From contig VGWC01000023.1 in assembly GCA_016873775.1 (NCBI GenBank), positions 1-34,047 on the forward strand: a stretch of 34,047 nucleotides of DNA, in the 5' to 3' direction. The translations under genes and the position numbers were made by a program. Source of the DNA: Ignavibacteria bacterium. Lineage in GTDB: Bacteria > Bacteroidota > Ignavibacteria > UBA10030 > F1-140-MAGs086. Below, one piece after another: positions 1 through 7,347 of the stretch (position 1 is its first letter; the number at the start of each line of letters is the position of its first letter). The notes beneath the pieces were generated by a model, which was not told the origin of the DNA, searched no databases, and saw only the letters and a list, made by a program, of their open reading frames with translations.

Positions 1-15
1 AATCCGATATTACAA

Positions 16-249
16 ATGCGTGAACTTGTAATCTCGGATGCAAGTTGTCTGATTCTTGATGACTTGCGAGCGAGAAAAATTGCTAAGAGTATGAATTTGA
101 AATTAACCGGTACGTTAAGAGTTCTCGTAAAAGCGAAAGAAAAAGGGTTCATCAAAAGGATAAAACCACTGATGGAAGAATTAGACGATATAAACTTTCA
201 TTTATCAACAAATGTCATTGAAAATATTCTTGAAGTTTGTAAAAAGTAA
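16..249 (+). pseudogene. Internally deleted PIN-domain (DUF3368-like) toxin remnant
   Basis: The 77-codon frame starts with residues typical of the N-terminus of DUF3368 PIN proteins (LVISDASCLI, carrying the first PIN aspartate). It then passes directly into their C-terminal part: LDDLRARKIAKSMNLKLTG, followed by a GTLxVLxxAKxKG stretch and a helical end. Intact relatives are roughly twice this length. The missing segment lies between the first beta strand and the LxDDxxAR motif, so about half the fold, including the central acidic residue, is gone. The frame is open across the join, which fits a clean in-frame internal deletion, possibly between similar CTGATT/CTTGATG-like sequences. Family PIN toxins are Mg-dependent RNases usually paired with an upstream antitoxin; any partner would lie outside the window. 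The fragment is unlikely to be active. It could instead be a short divergent protein, but the match to both ends of the family argues for decay. Confidence 0.6.
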
Positions 250-265
250 ATTTTGTTTCGATAAT

Positions 266-299
266 AAAACAGCGATGCAAAATTTGTATCGCTGTTTTT
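266..299 (+). terminator. Rho-independent terminator after the PIN remnant
   Basis: AAAACAGCGATGC (266-278) pairs with GTATCGCTGTTTT (286-298) through one G-U wobble around an AAAATTT loop, and the right arm ends in a T run. It lies 17 bases past the stop of the PIN remnant and reads as an intrinsic terminator for that strand. The A-rich left flank could also let it work in reverse. Confidence 0.7.
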
Positions 300-361
300 G
301 TTTTGAGGAAGTTGCAAGTGTTTTGTATTTTCAAACCGAAAAATTTTACTCGAAAACATAT

Positions 362-492
362 ATGCATAACAACAGAGCAGTATTTGAAAAATAGACGATT
401 GGTACGTTGGTTACATCGAGAAACTTTCCGGCGCTAATGCGCAAGGAACAACCCTTGCAGAAACTAGAGAAAATTTTGGGGACAAGAAATAA
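362..492 (+). pseudogene. Frameshifted, truncated HicB-family antitoxin remnant
   Basis: From the ATG at 362 the frame reads MHNNRAVFEK and then stops at a TAG. In the next frame, from about 391, the sequence reads DDWYVGYIEKLSGANAQG followed by TTLAETREN, which is the classic HicB/UPF0150 strand-turn-helix signature (WYxxYxxxLPGxxxQGxTxxEAxxN). Adding one A to the AAAAA run at about 386-392 would join the two pieces. The frame ends with GDKK and a TAA at 490, before the usual second helix and DNA-binding tail, so the gene is both frameshifted and shortened. HicB normally neutralises the HicA mRNA interferase; no hicA is seen nearby. Together with the PIN remnant upstream, this marks a decayed toxin-antitoxin cluster. 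Sequence from 300 to 361 and from 493 to 577 holds nothing else I can support. Confidence 0.6.
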
Positions 493-577
493 ATTTTTAA
501 AATTAAACCACTTTTTTTAGAAAGTGTCTATATACAAAACTCATTATTTTTTATCACTAAAATTGAAAGGCAATTGT

Positions 578-2281
578 ATGAATCAATTTTCTACAAAGCA
601 ACTTATTCGACACCTGTTCATCGTAGCGGGGTTTGTCTTGTTCATTCAGGAAGTTTTAGCGCAACCAACTTCTCCACCTGCGCGCATTCGTGTAGTCGCA
701 TCAGCGCCAGCAGATAGCGAACCCGGGGGAAGAGTGTTTTTTAGGCCACAGGGATTTCCGGATACAACGTGTCCACCGGATTTTCCTGAACGAAGAATTT
801 ATTGCCGCGTTTATCCTTCGGGAGATACGGTTCATTTACTTGCGGTTCCAGATTCCGGATTTCGTTTTGCAGGATGGAGCGGAGGAGGAACGCTTGGAGA
901 ACATCAGCGGGAATTGACAATCGTTGCACGCGATTCGATGTCCATTCACGCGTGGTTTGTATCTACGGATATTGATTCTGCGCGGTTGCGAATGTTGCGG
1001 GTGAGTTATTTGCGACACGCAGGCGTTGTTCGTTTTGACCCGCACGGATTTCCCGTCGAATGTAGAAATTTTCCCGAAACAAAAGTTCGTTGTTTTTTGT
1101 ATGTGCGCGGAACTGAGGTAACGATGAAAGCAAAACCGTTTGATGATTATTTCTTTGTTGGATGGTGGTTACGCGATACGTTAATTACCGATTCCGTGTT
1201 AACGCTGACTATTGTTGATACACTTACCAATGTTTTCGCACAATTTGAACTTGATAGTTCTGCAATTCCTGTTCCAACAAAATTCAGAACGTTCACACAA
1301 CGGCAGTTAAGTAAAGAAAAAATAAAACCGGGAAAAGGAAAAAATCTGATGCCTGATTCTGCAGATGCGCGCGATAGTGTGTTTATGCGGGAATTCGGAA
1401 GAGCAACGCTGGTATTAGGTGTTCCCCAACTCGCAAAAGACAGTATCAAACGCTACGGATGGATTGTTTTCAAAAAGCCAAAAGATGTTCAGAAATTTTT
1501 TGTGCAAACAGGAACAGCGTATTTCTTTGATTCTATTCGAACTTCCGGACGCGGTTCAAAATTATTTACAAAAGCAATGGTTAATCCGAAACCCCCAACA
1601 TACAATAATCATCTTGCGGGAGAATTAGCGGCATTAAAACTCAATATTGCTGCAAGCAAACACAAAATTACTCGCACAGGATTTGGTTCGTTAATTTATG
1701 CTGATTCGACAAGTATGTTTGATGAAAAATCTCTCGTAGAAATTTGCAAATTTTCTGATTCTGCAATGACGTATTGGCGACGGTACAACAACCTGATTTC
1801 TCCCAAGGCACTTGATTCGGTTTTGACGCTCATCAATAAAGCGTTTTATGGACCGATTGACAGCGTTGATATTTTATACAAACGTCCGTTGCGCATCGAA
1901 GGAGAAATTGAATTGGACAGCGTTCCGTTCTTGCAAACTCCGGATACGATAGACGGAAAATTCTTTGCGGAAGATGGAGATGCGAATTGGATGATTCCGG
2001 AACAATTTTCGCTATCGCAAAATTATCCTAATCCGTTTAATCCGAGTACAACAATACGTTTTCAGTTGTCTGCATTCAGCAATATATCATTGAAAATTTA
2101 CAACGCGCTCGGTGAAGAAGTTGCAACGTTGTTACACAACGAAGAAATGGAAGAAGGAGCGTACGAATTGCAATTCGACGCAGGCAATCTTCCCAGCAGC
2201 GTGTATTTTTATCGGATAAATGTAACGCAAGATGGCACTTTGCGATACACGGAAACGAAGAAAATGTTGCTGATGAAATAA
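578..2281 (+). CDS. Exported protein with two bacterial-repeat domains and a T9SS type A sorting domain
   Basis: I chose the ATG at 578 rather than the GTG at 524. It is preceded by GAAAGG at a suitable distance and opens a normal signal peptide (hydrophobic LFIVAGFVLFIQEVLA, cleavage likely before Gln). The mature protein has two copies of a divergent InlB-B/bacterial-repeat module. Each follows the pattern G-x-V-x-F-x-P-x-G-F-P, a Cys pair, a Gxx-V-x-L-x-A-x-P core and an F-x-GW motif, ending in an AxF strand. They cover roughly residues 35-130 and 135-225. A middle region of about 240 residues is unrecognised. The last 90 residues are a T9SS C-terminal sorting domain (SLSQNYPNPFNPSTTIRF, then LGEEVATLL and a closing KKMLLMK). 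Known family behaviour is export through the Por/Gld system, cleavage of the domain, and release or surface anchoring. The binding target is unknown. The gene stands alone between two terminators. Confidence 0.85.
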   Translation: MNQFSTKQLIRHLFIVAGFVLFIQEVLAQPTSPPARIRVVASAPADSEPGGRVFFRPQGFPDTTCPPDFPERRIYCRVYPSGDTVHLLAVPDSGFRFAGWSGGGTLGEHQRELTIVARDSMSIHAWFVSTDIDSARLRMLRVSYLRHAGVVRFDPHGFPVECRNFPETKVRCFLYVRGTEVTMKAKPFDDYFFVGWWLRDTLITDSVLTLTIVDTLTNVFAQFELDSSAIPVPTKFRTFTQRQLSKEKIKPGKGKNLMPDSADARDSVFMREFGRATLVLGVPQLAKDSIKRYGWIVFKKPKDVQKFFVQTGTAYFFDSIRTSGRGSKLFTKAMVNPKPPTYNNHLAGELAALKLNIAASKHKITRTGFGSLIYADSTSMFDEKSLVEICKFSDSAMTYWRRYNNLISPKALDSVLTLINKAFYGPIDSVDILYKRPLRIEGEIELDSVPFLQTPDTIDGKFFAEDGDANWMIPEQFSLSQNYPNPFNPSTTIRFQLSAFSNISLKIYNALGEEVATLLHNEEMEEGAYELQFDAGNLPSSVYFYRINVTQDGTLRYTETKKMLLMK

Positions 2282-2301
2282 TAAACTTATTCTTTTCAAT
2301 T

Positions 2302-2340
2302 AAAGCCAGTTTCAGTTATTTGAAACTGGCTTTTCTATTT
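2302..2340 (+). terminator. Rho-independent terminator after the T9SS-exported gene
   Basis: A perfect 13-bp stem, AAAGCCAGTTTCA (2302-2314) with TGAAACTGGCTTT (2321-2333), closes a six-base loop and runs into TTTTCTATTTTTT. It begins about 20 bases after the stop codon at 2281 and separates that gene from glmS. Confidence 0.9.
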
Positions 2341-2408
2341 TTTCCTCCTTCTTTATTTCCATATTTTTTGCCGGACTTAAAAACAAGTACCATTAAATTC
2401 ATAACATT

Positions 2409-4250
2409 ATGTGTGGAATAATCGGATATATCGGAAAAAAAAACGCGCTCCCTATTTTATTGGAAGGATTACGCCGTGTGGAATATCGAGGCTACGATTC
2501 GGCAGGCGTGGCTACCATTTCGGAGGACAAACTTCATGTTACGAAAAAAGCAGGAAAAGTTGCCGAGTTGGTTGAGTTGATGGATGGAAATAATTCTTCA
2601 TCTGAAATCGGCATTGGACATACACGCTGGGCAACGCACGGAATTCCCAATGACATCAACGCGCATCCGCATTGGGATTGCAATCAGGAAATTGCGATTA
2701 TTCACAACGGCATCATCGAAAATTTTTCTTCCATCAAAACAAAACTGCAGCGCGAAGGACATCAGTTTGAAACCGAAACCGATACGGAAGTTCTTGCGCA
2801 TCTTATCGAACGATTTTATCAGAAGACCAATGATTTATACAGCGCGGTTCGTCTTTCGTTGCTTGAAGTAAAAGGCGCGTACGGACTTGCAATAATTTCC
2901 ACGCGTGAACCGGATAAAATTATCGTTGCGCGAAAAGGAAGTCCTCTCGTGATTGGTATTGGCGAAGGAGAAAATTTTATCGCTTCCGATGCCGCCGCAA
3001 TAATTGACCACACGCGGCAAGTTGTGTATCTCGAAGATGGAGAAGTTGCAGAAATTCGCCGCGATGGATTTTTCACGCGCGATTTGATTCACGACGAAGA
3101 GATTGATAAAGAGATTGAAGAAATTACGTTCGACCTCGAGCAAATTGAAAAAGGCGGTTACGAACATTTTATGTTGAAAGAAATTCACGAGCAGCCGGAA
3201 TCAATTCGCAACACAATGCGCGGACGTTTGCTTGAAGAAGAAGGAACAGCGAAACTTGGCGGGCTCGATAGCGTTGTCGAAAAAATTGTGAACGCGCGAA
3301 GAATTATTTTAGTCGGTTGCGGAACGTCGTGGCATGCGGGACTTGTCGGCGAATATATGCTGGAACAATACGCGCAAATTCCTGTTGAAGTTGAATACGC
3401 AAGCGAATTTCGTTATCGCAATCCGATTCTTTATAAAGATGACGTTGTGTTTTTCATAAGTCAAAGCGGTGAAACGTTTGATACTGCTGCGGCATTGCAA
3501 GAAGCAAAACAACGCGGCGCTACGTGTTTGGGAATTTGCAACGTTGTCGGAAGCACAATTCCGCGCGCATCGAATTCGGGTGTGTATATTCACGCAGGAC
3601 CGGAAATCGGTGTCGCTTCGACAAAAGCATTCACATCGCAACTTGTCGCGCTTGCACTAATTACATTGATGATTGCGCGAAAGAAAAAAACGATTCGCAA
3701 AGATGAAGGCCAACAGATAGTTAAAGAATTATTATCGTTACCGGAAAAAGTTGCGAAAGTTATTGAAGCGACAACATCGCAAGTTCGTTACATTGCAGAA
3801 GAGTTTTCTGATGCAACAAACTTTCTCTATCTCGGTCGCGGTTATAATTTCCCCGTCGCGCTCGAAGGCGCTTTGAAGTTGAAAGAAATTTCGTACATCC
3901 ACGCAGAAGGTTATCCAGCGGCAGAAATGAAACACGGACCGATTGCGCTCATTGACCATAATATGCCGGTTGTGTGCATTGCGCCAAAAGACAGCACGTA
4001 TGAAAAAGTATTGAGCAACATTCAGGAAGTTCGCGTACGCAACGGAAGAATAATCGCTGTAGCAAATCACGACGACGAAGAAATTTCCAAACTCTCCGAG
4101 CACGTGATTCGTATTCCTCAAACACTTGATTTTCTCGCGCCGATTCTTTCGATTATTCCGTTGCAATTACTTTCGTATTATATGGCAGTGAAACGCGGAT
4201 GCAATGTTGATATGCCGAGAAATTTGGCAAAGAGTGTTACGGTGGAATAA
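2409..4250 (+). CDS. glmS: Glutamine--fructose-6-phosphate aminotransferase (isomerizing)
   Basis: The enzyme makes glucosamine-6-phosphate from fructose-6-phosphate and glutamine, the entry step to UDP-GlcNAc for peptidoglycan and lipopolysaccharide. The 613-residue length is normal for the family. It begins MCGIIGYIG with the N-terminal nucleophile Cys2, followed by EYRGYDSAG and HTRWATHG of the class II glutamine amidotransferase domain (about 1-230). Two sugar-isomerase (SIS) domains follow: the first has GCGTSWHAG and SQSGETFDTAAAL, and the second has LGRGYNFPVALEGALKLKE and the EMKHGPIALI segment. The C-terminus PRNLAKSVTVE is the canonical end that includes the catalytic Lys. The start gives Cys at position 2, so it is secure. 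The upstream gap has no glmS ribozyme-like element that I can see. The gene is followed by a CACGAATT inverted repeat rather than a standard terminator. Confidence 0.97.
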   Translation: MCGIIGYIGKKNALPILLEGLRRVEYRGYDSAGVATISEDKLHVTKKAGKVAELVELMDGNNSSSEIGIGHTRWATHGIPNDINAHPHWDCNQEIAIIHNGIIENFSSIKTKLQREGHQFETETDTEVLAHLIERFYQKTNDLYSAVRLSLLEVKGAYGLAIISTREPDKIIVARKGSPLVIGIGEGENFIASDAAAIIDHTRQVVYLEDGEVAEIRRDGFFTRDLIHDEEIDKEIEEITFDLEQIEKGGYEHFMLKEIHEQPESIRNTMRGRLLEEEGTAKLGGLDSVVEKIVNARRIILVGCGTSWHAGLVGEYMLEQYAQIPVEVEYASEFRYRNPILYKDDVVFFISQSGETFDTAAALQEAKQRGATCLGICNVVGSTIPRASNSGVYIHAGPEIGVASTKAFTSQLVALALITLMIARKKKTIRKDEGQQIVKELLSLPEKVAKVIEATTSQVRYIAEEFSDATNFLYLGRGYNFPVALEGALKLKEISYIHAEGYPAAEMKHGPIALIDHNMPVVCIAPKDSTYEKVLSNIQEVRVRNGRIIAVANHDDEEISKLSEHVIRIPQTLDFLAPILSIIPLQLLSYYMAVKRGCNVDMPRNLAKSVTVE

Positions 4251-4259
4251 ATTTTTATC

Positions 4260-4320
4260 GCCACGAATTGCACGAATTTTTACTAAGATATATTTCGTGT
4301 TAATTCGTGAAATTCGTGGC
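4260..4320. repeat. CACGAATT-word inverted repeat
   Basis: The outer arms GCCACGAATT (4260-4269) and AATTCGTGGC (4311-4320) are exact complements. The pairing continues inward through a second CACGAATT / AATTCGTG copy with one mismatch, giving about 18 of 19 pairs around a variable AT-rich loop. The element fills the gap between glmS and the hicB-like gene. The same word recurs around the GxxExxY gene at 27902-28369. It could act as a terminator-like hairpin, but no T run follows. Confidence 0.85.
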
Positions 4321-4355
4321 AGAAAAATATTTATTACAATAGAATAGAAATTTTT

Positions 4356-4577
4356 ATGCAACAACAATCTTCAGCAGTTTTAAAAAAATCCGGAAATCAA
4401 TATCTCGCTTTGTGTTTGGAACTTGGCGTAATAGGAAGCGGCAATACCCCAACAACAGCAAAGAAAACATTACGTGAAGCAATTGAATCGTATCTTGAGT
4501 ATGCACAAGAAGAATGGCTTTCTAATGAGCGTCCGGTTTCCATTAAAGAATTACACGAGTTTTTTGCATTACGATGA
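4356..4577 (+). CDS. Short HicB-like antitoxin without an evident HicA partner
   Basis: The 73-residue protein has the HicB partial RNase H-like signature: strands AVLKKSGNQYLALCLELGV and then GSGNTPTTAKKTLREAIESY. This matches the usual YxAxCxELxxxxxGxTxxEAxxNLxEAIExyLE. A C-terminal stretch (SNERPVSIKELHEFF) may be a small interaction helix. No separate DNA-binding domain is visible, which is common in this short subclass. In the family it would bind and inhibit the HicA mRNA interferase, but neither neighbour is HicA. Downstream lies a second antitoxin-like gene. The start lacks a clear Shine-Dalgarno sequence, as is frequent in this phylum. It is probably a solitary antitoxin or the surviving half of a broken pair. 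Confidence 0.6.
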   Translation: MQQQSSAVLKKSGNQYLALCLELGVIGSGNTPTTAKKTLREAIESYLEYAQEEWLSNERPVSIKELHEFFALR

Positions 4578-4642
4578 ATTGTTCAACACGTCAAAAAGAA
4601 ATTGAACAAAATTTTATGCAATTAACAAACGAAAAATAAATT

Positions 4643-4915
4643 ATGTTCACCTCACTCAAAGCAATCATTGATACAACCGGAAACGTTAGACTTCTTGAAC
4701 ACATTCAACTTGCAAAACCACAACGCGCTGTTGTTACAATTCTTGATGAAAATATTGTTGATGGTGTAACTCTCTTGAGCGAACAAGCGTTAGCGGAAGA
4801 CTGGAAACGTCCCGAAGAAGATGTTGCATGGAAACAATTTCAAATAGAAGACTCTTCAAAGTATGTTCATCAAAAGGTCATAGACGTTTTTGAACACAGC
4901 AGAAAAGGTTTATGA
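4643..4915 (+). CDS. Small antitoxin-like protein translationally coupled to a DNA methyltransferase
   Basis: The 90-residue product opens with a beta-hairpin, MFTSLKAIIDTTGNVRLLE then QLAKPQRAVVTILDE. It continues with the pattern LLSEQALAEDWKRPEEDVAW. This combination is familiar from short AbrB/DUF2281-like antitoxin genes in Bacteroidota and Chlorobi, which usually overlap a MazF- or PIN-type toxin. Here the tail is longer (to KGL), and the stop codon overlaps the start of the 4912 methyltransferase in an ATGA, so translation is probably coupled. No toxin is seen on this side. It may be an antitoxin that lost its toxin, or a small regulator of the methyltransferase. The family assignment rests on pattern recall only. 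Confidence 0.5.
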   Translation: MFTSLKAIIDTTGNVRLLEHIQLAKPQRAVVTILDENIVDGVTLLSEQALAEDWKRPEEDVAWKQFQIEDSSKYVHQKVIDVFEHSRKGL

Positions 4916-5856
4916 TTGATAAGCCACGTGCCTTACGCAACAGAACAATTTCTCTAACCACCAACGATATTTCTTTCTACTCTCGAAATCTCATTTCTCT
5001 TTCTTCGTCAACATCATTTTCAAAAATCAAAAATAAAACTATTCATCAAAATCTTTTTGATGTGATTGATCTTCTTCCTTCGCAATTTGTTGATGTGCTT
5101 TTTCTTGACCCGCCGTATAATTTGAATAAAGATTTCAATGGCAATGGATTTAAAGAAAGAACAATTGATGAATACGCAAAATGGATTGAGGCGTGGCTTT
5201 CCAAACTTGTGCGAACATTGAAACCAACTGCATCAATTTATATTTGCAGCGATTGGCGGACTTCAACTTCGATTCATCTTGTTGCGGAAAAATACTTTAC
5301 CGTGCGAAACAGAATTACGTGGGAACGAGAAAAAGGTCGCGGCGCAAAAACAAATTGGAAAAACAATACGGAAGATATTTGGTTCTGCACAATGAGCAAT
5401 GAATATACGTTCAACATTGATGCGGTGAAGTTGAAACGAAAAGTAATTGCGCCATACAAAGAAAACGGAAAGCCGAAAGATTGGAGCGAAACGGAAGAAG
5501 GAAATTTTCGCTTGACGCATCCATCGAATATTTGGAATGACATTTCAATTCCGTTTTGGTCAATGCCGGAAAATACGGAACATCCGACGCAGAAACCGGA
5601 AAAACTTCTCGCAAAAATTATTCTCGGAAGCACCAATGAGAACGATGTTGTGTTTGACCCATTTCTTGGAAGCGGAACAACTTCTGTCGTTGCCAAAAAA
5701 TTAAACCGCAACTACATTGGCATAGAGCAAGATTTAAAATATTGTTGCCTTGCAGAGAAACGATTGCAACTTGCTGAAGAAAATAAAGCGATTCAAGGTT
5801 ACAGCGATGGAGTTTTCTGGGAGAGAAATACGTTCAATGAAAAGTTAAAAGTGTAA
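4912..5856 (+). CDS. Beta-class site-specific DNA methyltransferase (N6-adenine or N4-cytosine)
   Basis: The 314-residue enzyme carries the catalytic motif IV DPPYN at residues 66-70. The S-adenosylmethionine motif I FDPFLGSGTT follows at 248-257. That order (IV before I) defines the beta class of amino-methyltransferases. The segment between them, with TWEREKGRGAKTNWKNN and the WNDISIPFWSMPENTEHPTQK stretch before motif I, contains the target recognition region and the conserved HPTQKP. Known family members transfer a methyl group to adenine N6 or cytosine N4 in a short sequence. No restriction endonuclease gene lies beside it, so it is either an orphan or the remnant of an R-M system. Its ATG overlaps the preceding antitoxin-like stop by 4 bases. 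The last codons run into a GTGTAAA repeat, so the extreme C-terminus may be recently altered. Confidence 0.85.
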   Translation: MIDKPRALRNRTISLTTNDISFYSRNLISLSSSTSFSKIKNKTIHQNLFDVIDLLPSQFVDVLFLDPPYNLNKDFNGNGFKERTIDEYAKWIEAWLSKLVRTLKPTASIYICSDWRTSTSIHLVAEKYFTVRNRITWEREKGRGAKTNWKNNTEDIWFCTMSNEYTFNIDAVKLKRKVIAPYKENGKPKDWSETEEGNFRLTHPSNIWNDISIPFWSMPENTEHPTQKPEKLLAKIILGSTNENDVVFDPFLGSGTTSVVAKKLNRNYIGIEQDLKYCCLAEKRLQLAEENKAIQGYSDGVFWERNTFNEKLKV

Positions 5857-5931
5857 AGTGTAAAGATGCACTCTAAAAAATTGAAACAAACAAACTAACT
5901 AACGAACAAACCAATAAACCAACTAACGATA
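5846..5931. repeat. GTGTAAA and AACN word repeats between the methyltransferase and the GTPase
   Basis: Two direct copies of GTGTAAA overlap the methyltransferase stop codon. After a short spacer, about ten tetranucleotides of the form AACN (AACA, AACT, AACG, AACC and one AATA) follow from about 5888 to 5929. This run sits directly before the start at 5938. Such a four-base period could slip and change the leader length. AACN words recur inside the M28 gene at 15268-15324. Confidence 0.7.
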
Positions 5932-5937
5932 TTATTT

Positions 5938-7263
5938 ATGAAAAAAATCAAAACTATTATTATGGGTGCCGCAGGCCGCGACTTCCACAATTTCAACACA
6001 GTGTATCGCGACAATGAAACGTATGACGTAGTCGCATTTACTGCAACACAAATTCCGAACATTGAAGGAAGAAAATATCCATCCATGCTTTCGGGAAAAT
6101 TATATCCGAACGGAATTCCTATTCATCCCGAAAGCGATTTGGAAAAACTCATCAAGAAATTTTCTGTGGATGAAGTTGTGTTTTCCTATTCCGATGTCTC
6201 GTTCAATTACGTAATGGAAAAAGCATCGAACGTAATGTCGTGGGGAGCGGATTTCAAATTTCTCGGCGCGCACGATTCGATGATTCCAAGTTCAAAACCG
6301 GTGATTGCAATTGTCGCGGTGAGAACAGGAAGCGGAAAAAGTCAAACATCGAGAAAAGTTGCCGGACTTTTGCAAGCAATGGGAAAGAAAGTTGTCGCAG
6401 TTCGCCATCCGATGCCGTATGGAGATTTGTCGAAACAAATTTGTCAGCGGTTTGCTTCGCTCGATGATATGAAACAACATGATTGCACCGTTGAAGAAAT
6501 GGAAGAATACGAACCGCACATCACGAGCGGGACAATTATTTACGCCGGTGTTGATTACGAAAAAATTCTTCGTGAAGCAGAAAAAGAAGCGGACGTAATA
6601 ATTTGGGACGGCGGAAATAATGATATGTCTTTTTACAAGCCGAACTTGACAATTTGCGTTGCTGACCCTCATCGTCCCGGACACGAACTTTCGTATTATC
6701 CCGGCGCAGCAAATACGAGACTGGCTGATGTTGTTGTTATAAACAAAGTTGATTCTGCCGACAGAGAAAATGTTGACATCGTTCGCAACAACATTCGCAA
6801 AGTGAATAACGATGCAATTATTGTAGAAGGCGCATCGCCGATTACCGTTGAGAATGCATCGGTGATTGAAGGGAAAAAAGTTTTGGTGATTGAAGACGGA
6901 CCAACACTCACGCACGGCGAAATGAAATACGGCGCAGGAGTTTTAGCCGCGCAAAAATTCGGCGCGAAAGAAATTATTGACCCACGTCCGTATGCAGTAG
7001 CTTCGATTGAAGAAACGTTTAAGAAATATCCCGGCATCGGAATTCTTCTTCCCGCGATGGGTTACGGCGAAAAGCAGTTGAAAGATTTGGAGAAGACAAT
7101 TAATCGTGTTCCGTGTGATTCGGTCATTATCGGAACGCCGATTGATTTGAGCCGCATCATCAAAATTGAAAAGCCGACAACGCGCGTGCGCTACGATTTG
7201 GAAGAAATCACCAAACCAAATCTTGCAGAAATTTTGAAAAACTTTTTTGAAAAAACTAAGTGA
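5938..7263 (+). CDS. COG2403 P-loop GTPase, cyclic 2,3-diphosphoglycerate synthetase-like
   Basis: The 441-residue protein starts with a Rossmann-like strand and glycine turn (TIIMGAAGRDFHNFN) and has a P-loop, AVRTGSGKSQTSRK, at about 127-140. A conserved RHPMPYGDL follows at 156-164, then WDGGNNDMSFYKP near 223, DPHRPGHE near 243 and NKVD at 269-272. This set matches the COG2403 family, whose archaeal member makes cyclic 2,3-diphosphoglycerate. What the bacterial homologues do is not settled to my knowledge; the fold predicts nucleotide-dependent ligation or phosphorylation of a small acid. The start is preceded by a tetranucleotide AACN run. Neighbours (methyltransferase before, dehydrogenase after) give no firm functional hint. 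The sequence is intact and of normal length, so the gene is probably functional. Confidence 0.75.
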   Translation: MKKIKTIIMGAAGRDFHNFNTVYRDNETYDVVAFTATQIPNIEGRKYPSMLSGKLYPNGIPIHPESDLEKLIKKFSVDEVVFSYSDVSFNYVMEKASNVMSWGADFKFLGAHDSMIPSSKPVIAIVAVRTGSGKSQTSRKVAGLLQAMGKKVVAVRHPMPYGDLSKQICQRFASLDDMKQHDCTVEEMEEYEPHITSGTIIYAGVDYEKILREAEKEADVIIWDGGNNDMSFYKPNLTICVADPHRPGHELSYYPGAANTRLADVVVINKVDSADRENVDIVRNNIRKVNNDAIIVEGASPITVENASVIEGKKVLVIEDGPTLTHGEMKYGAGVLAAQKFGAKEIIDPRPYAVASIEETFKKYPGIGILLPAMGYGEKQLKDLEKTINRVPCDSVIIGTPIDLSRIIKIEKPTTRVRYDLEEITKPNLAEILKNFFEKTK

Positions 7264-7274
7264 ACCTTTATGTT

Positions 7275-7342
7275 CTTCGTGTCTTAGTGGTGAAAAAAAA
7301 TTACCACTGAGACACTTAGTTCACTAAGAAACACTAAGAAGA
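7275..7342. repeat. CACTAAGA-word inverted repeat
   Basis: CTTCGTGTCTTAGTGGT (7275-7291) pairs with ACCACTGAGACACTTAG (7303-7319), 14 of 17 positions, around an A-rich loop. The right arm continues as two more direct words (TTCACTAAG, AACACTAAG) up to six bases before the next ATG. The layout is the same as the CACGAATT elements but with a different word. Confidence 0.75.
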
Positions 7343-7347
7343 GAAAA

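Noticed and set aside
2341-2408. glmS ribozyme in the glmS leader
   Set aside because: Only about 70 AT-rich bases separate the terminator from the start, with no ribozyme-like pairing. That RNA is typical of Firmicutes.
4574-4639. A 22-codon frame (MNCSTRQKEIEQNFMQLTNEK) starting in the ATGA overlap at the end of the hicB-like gene
   Set aside because: The position suits a hicA start, but the peptide is too short and shows no HicA strand or histidine motif, so I do not list it as a gene.
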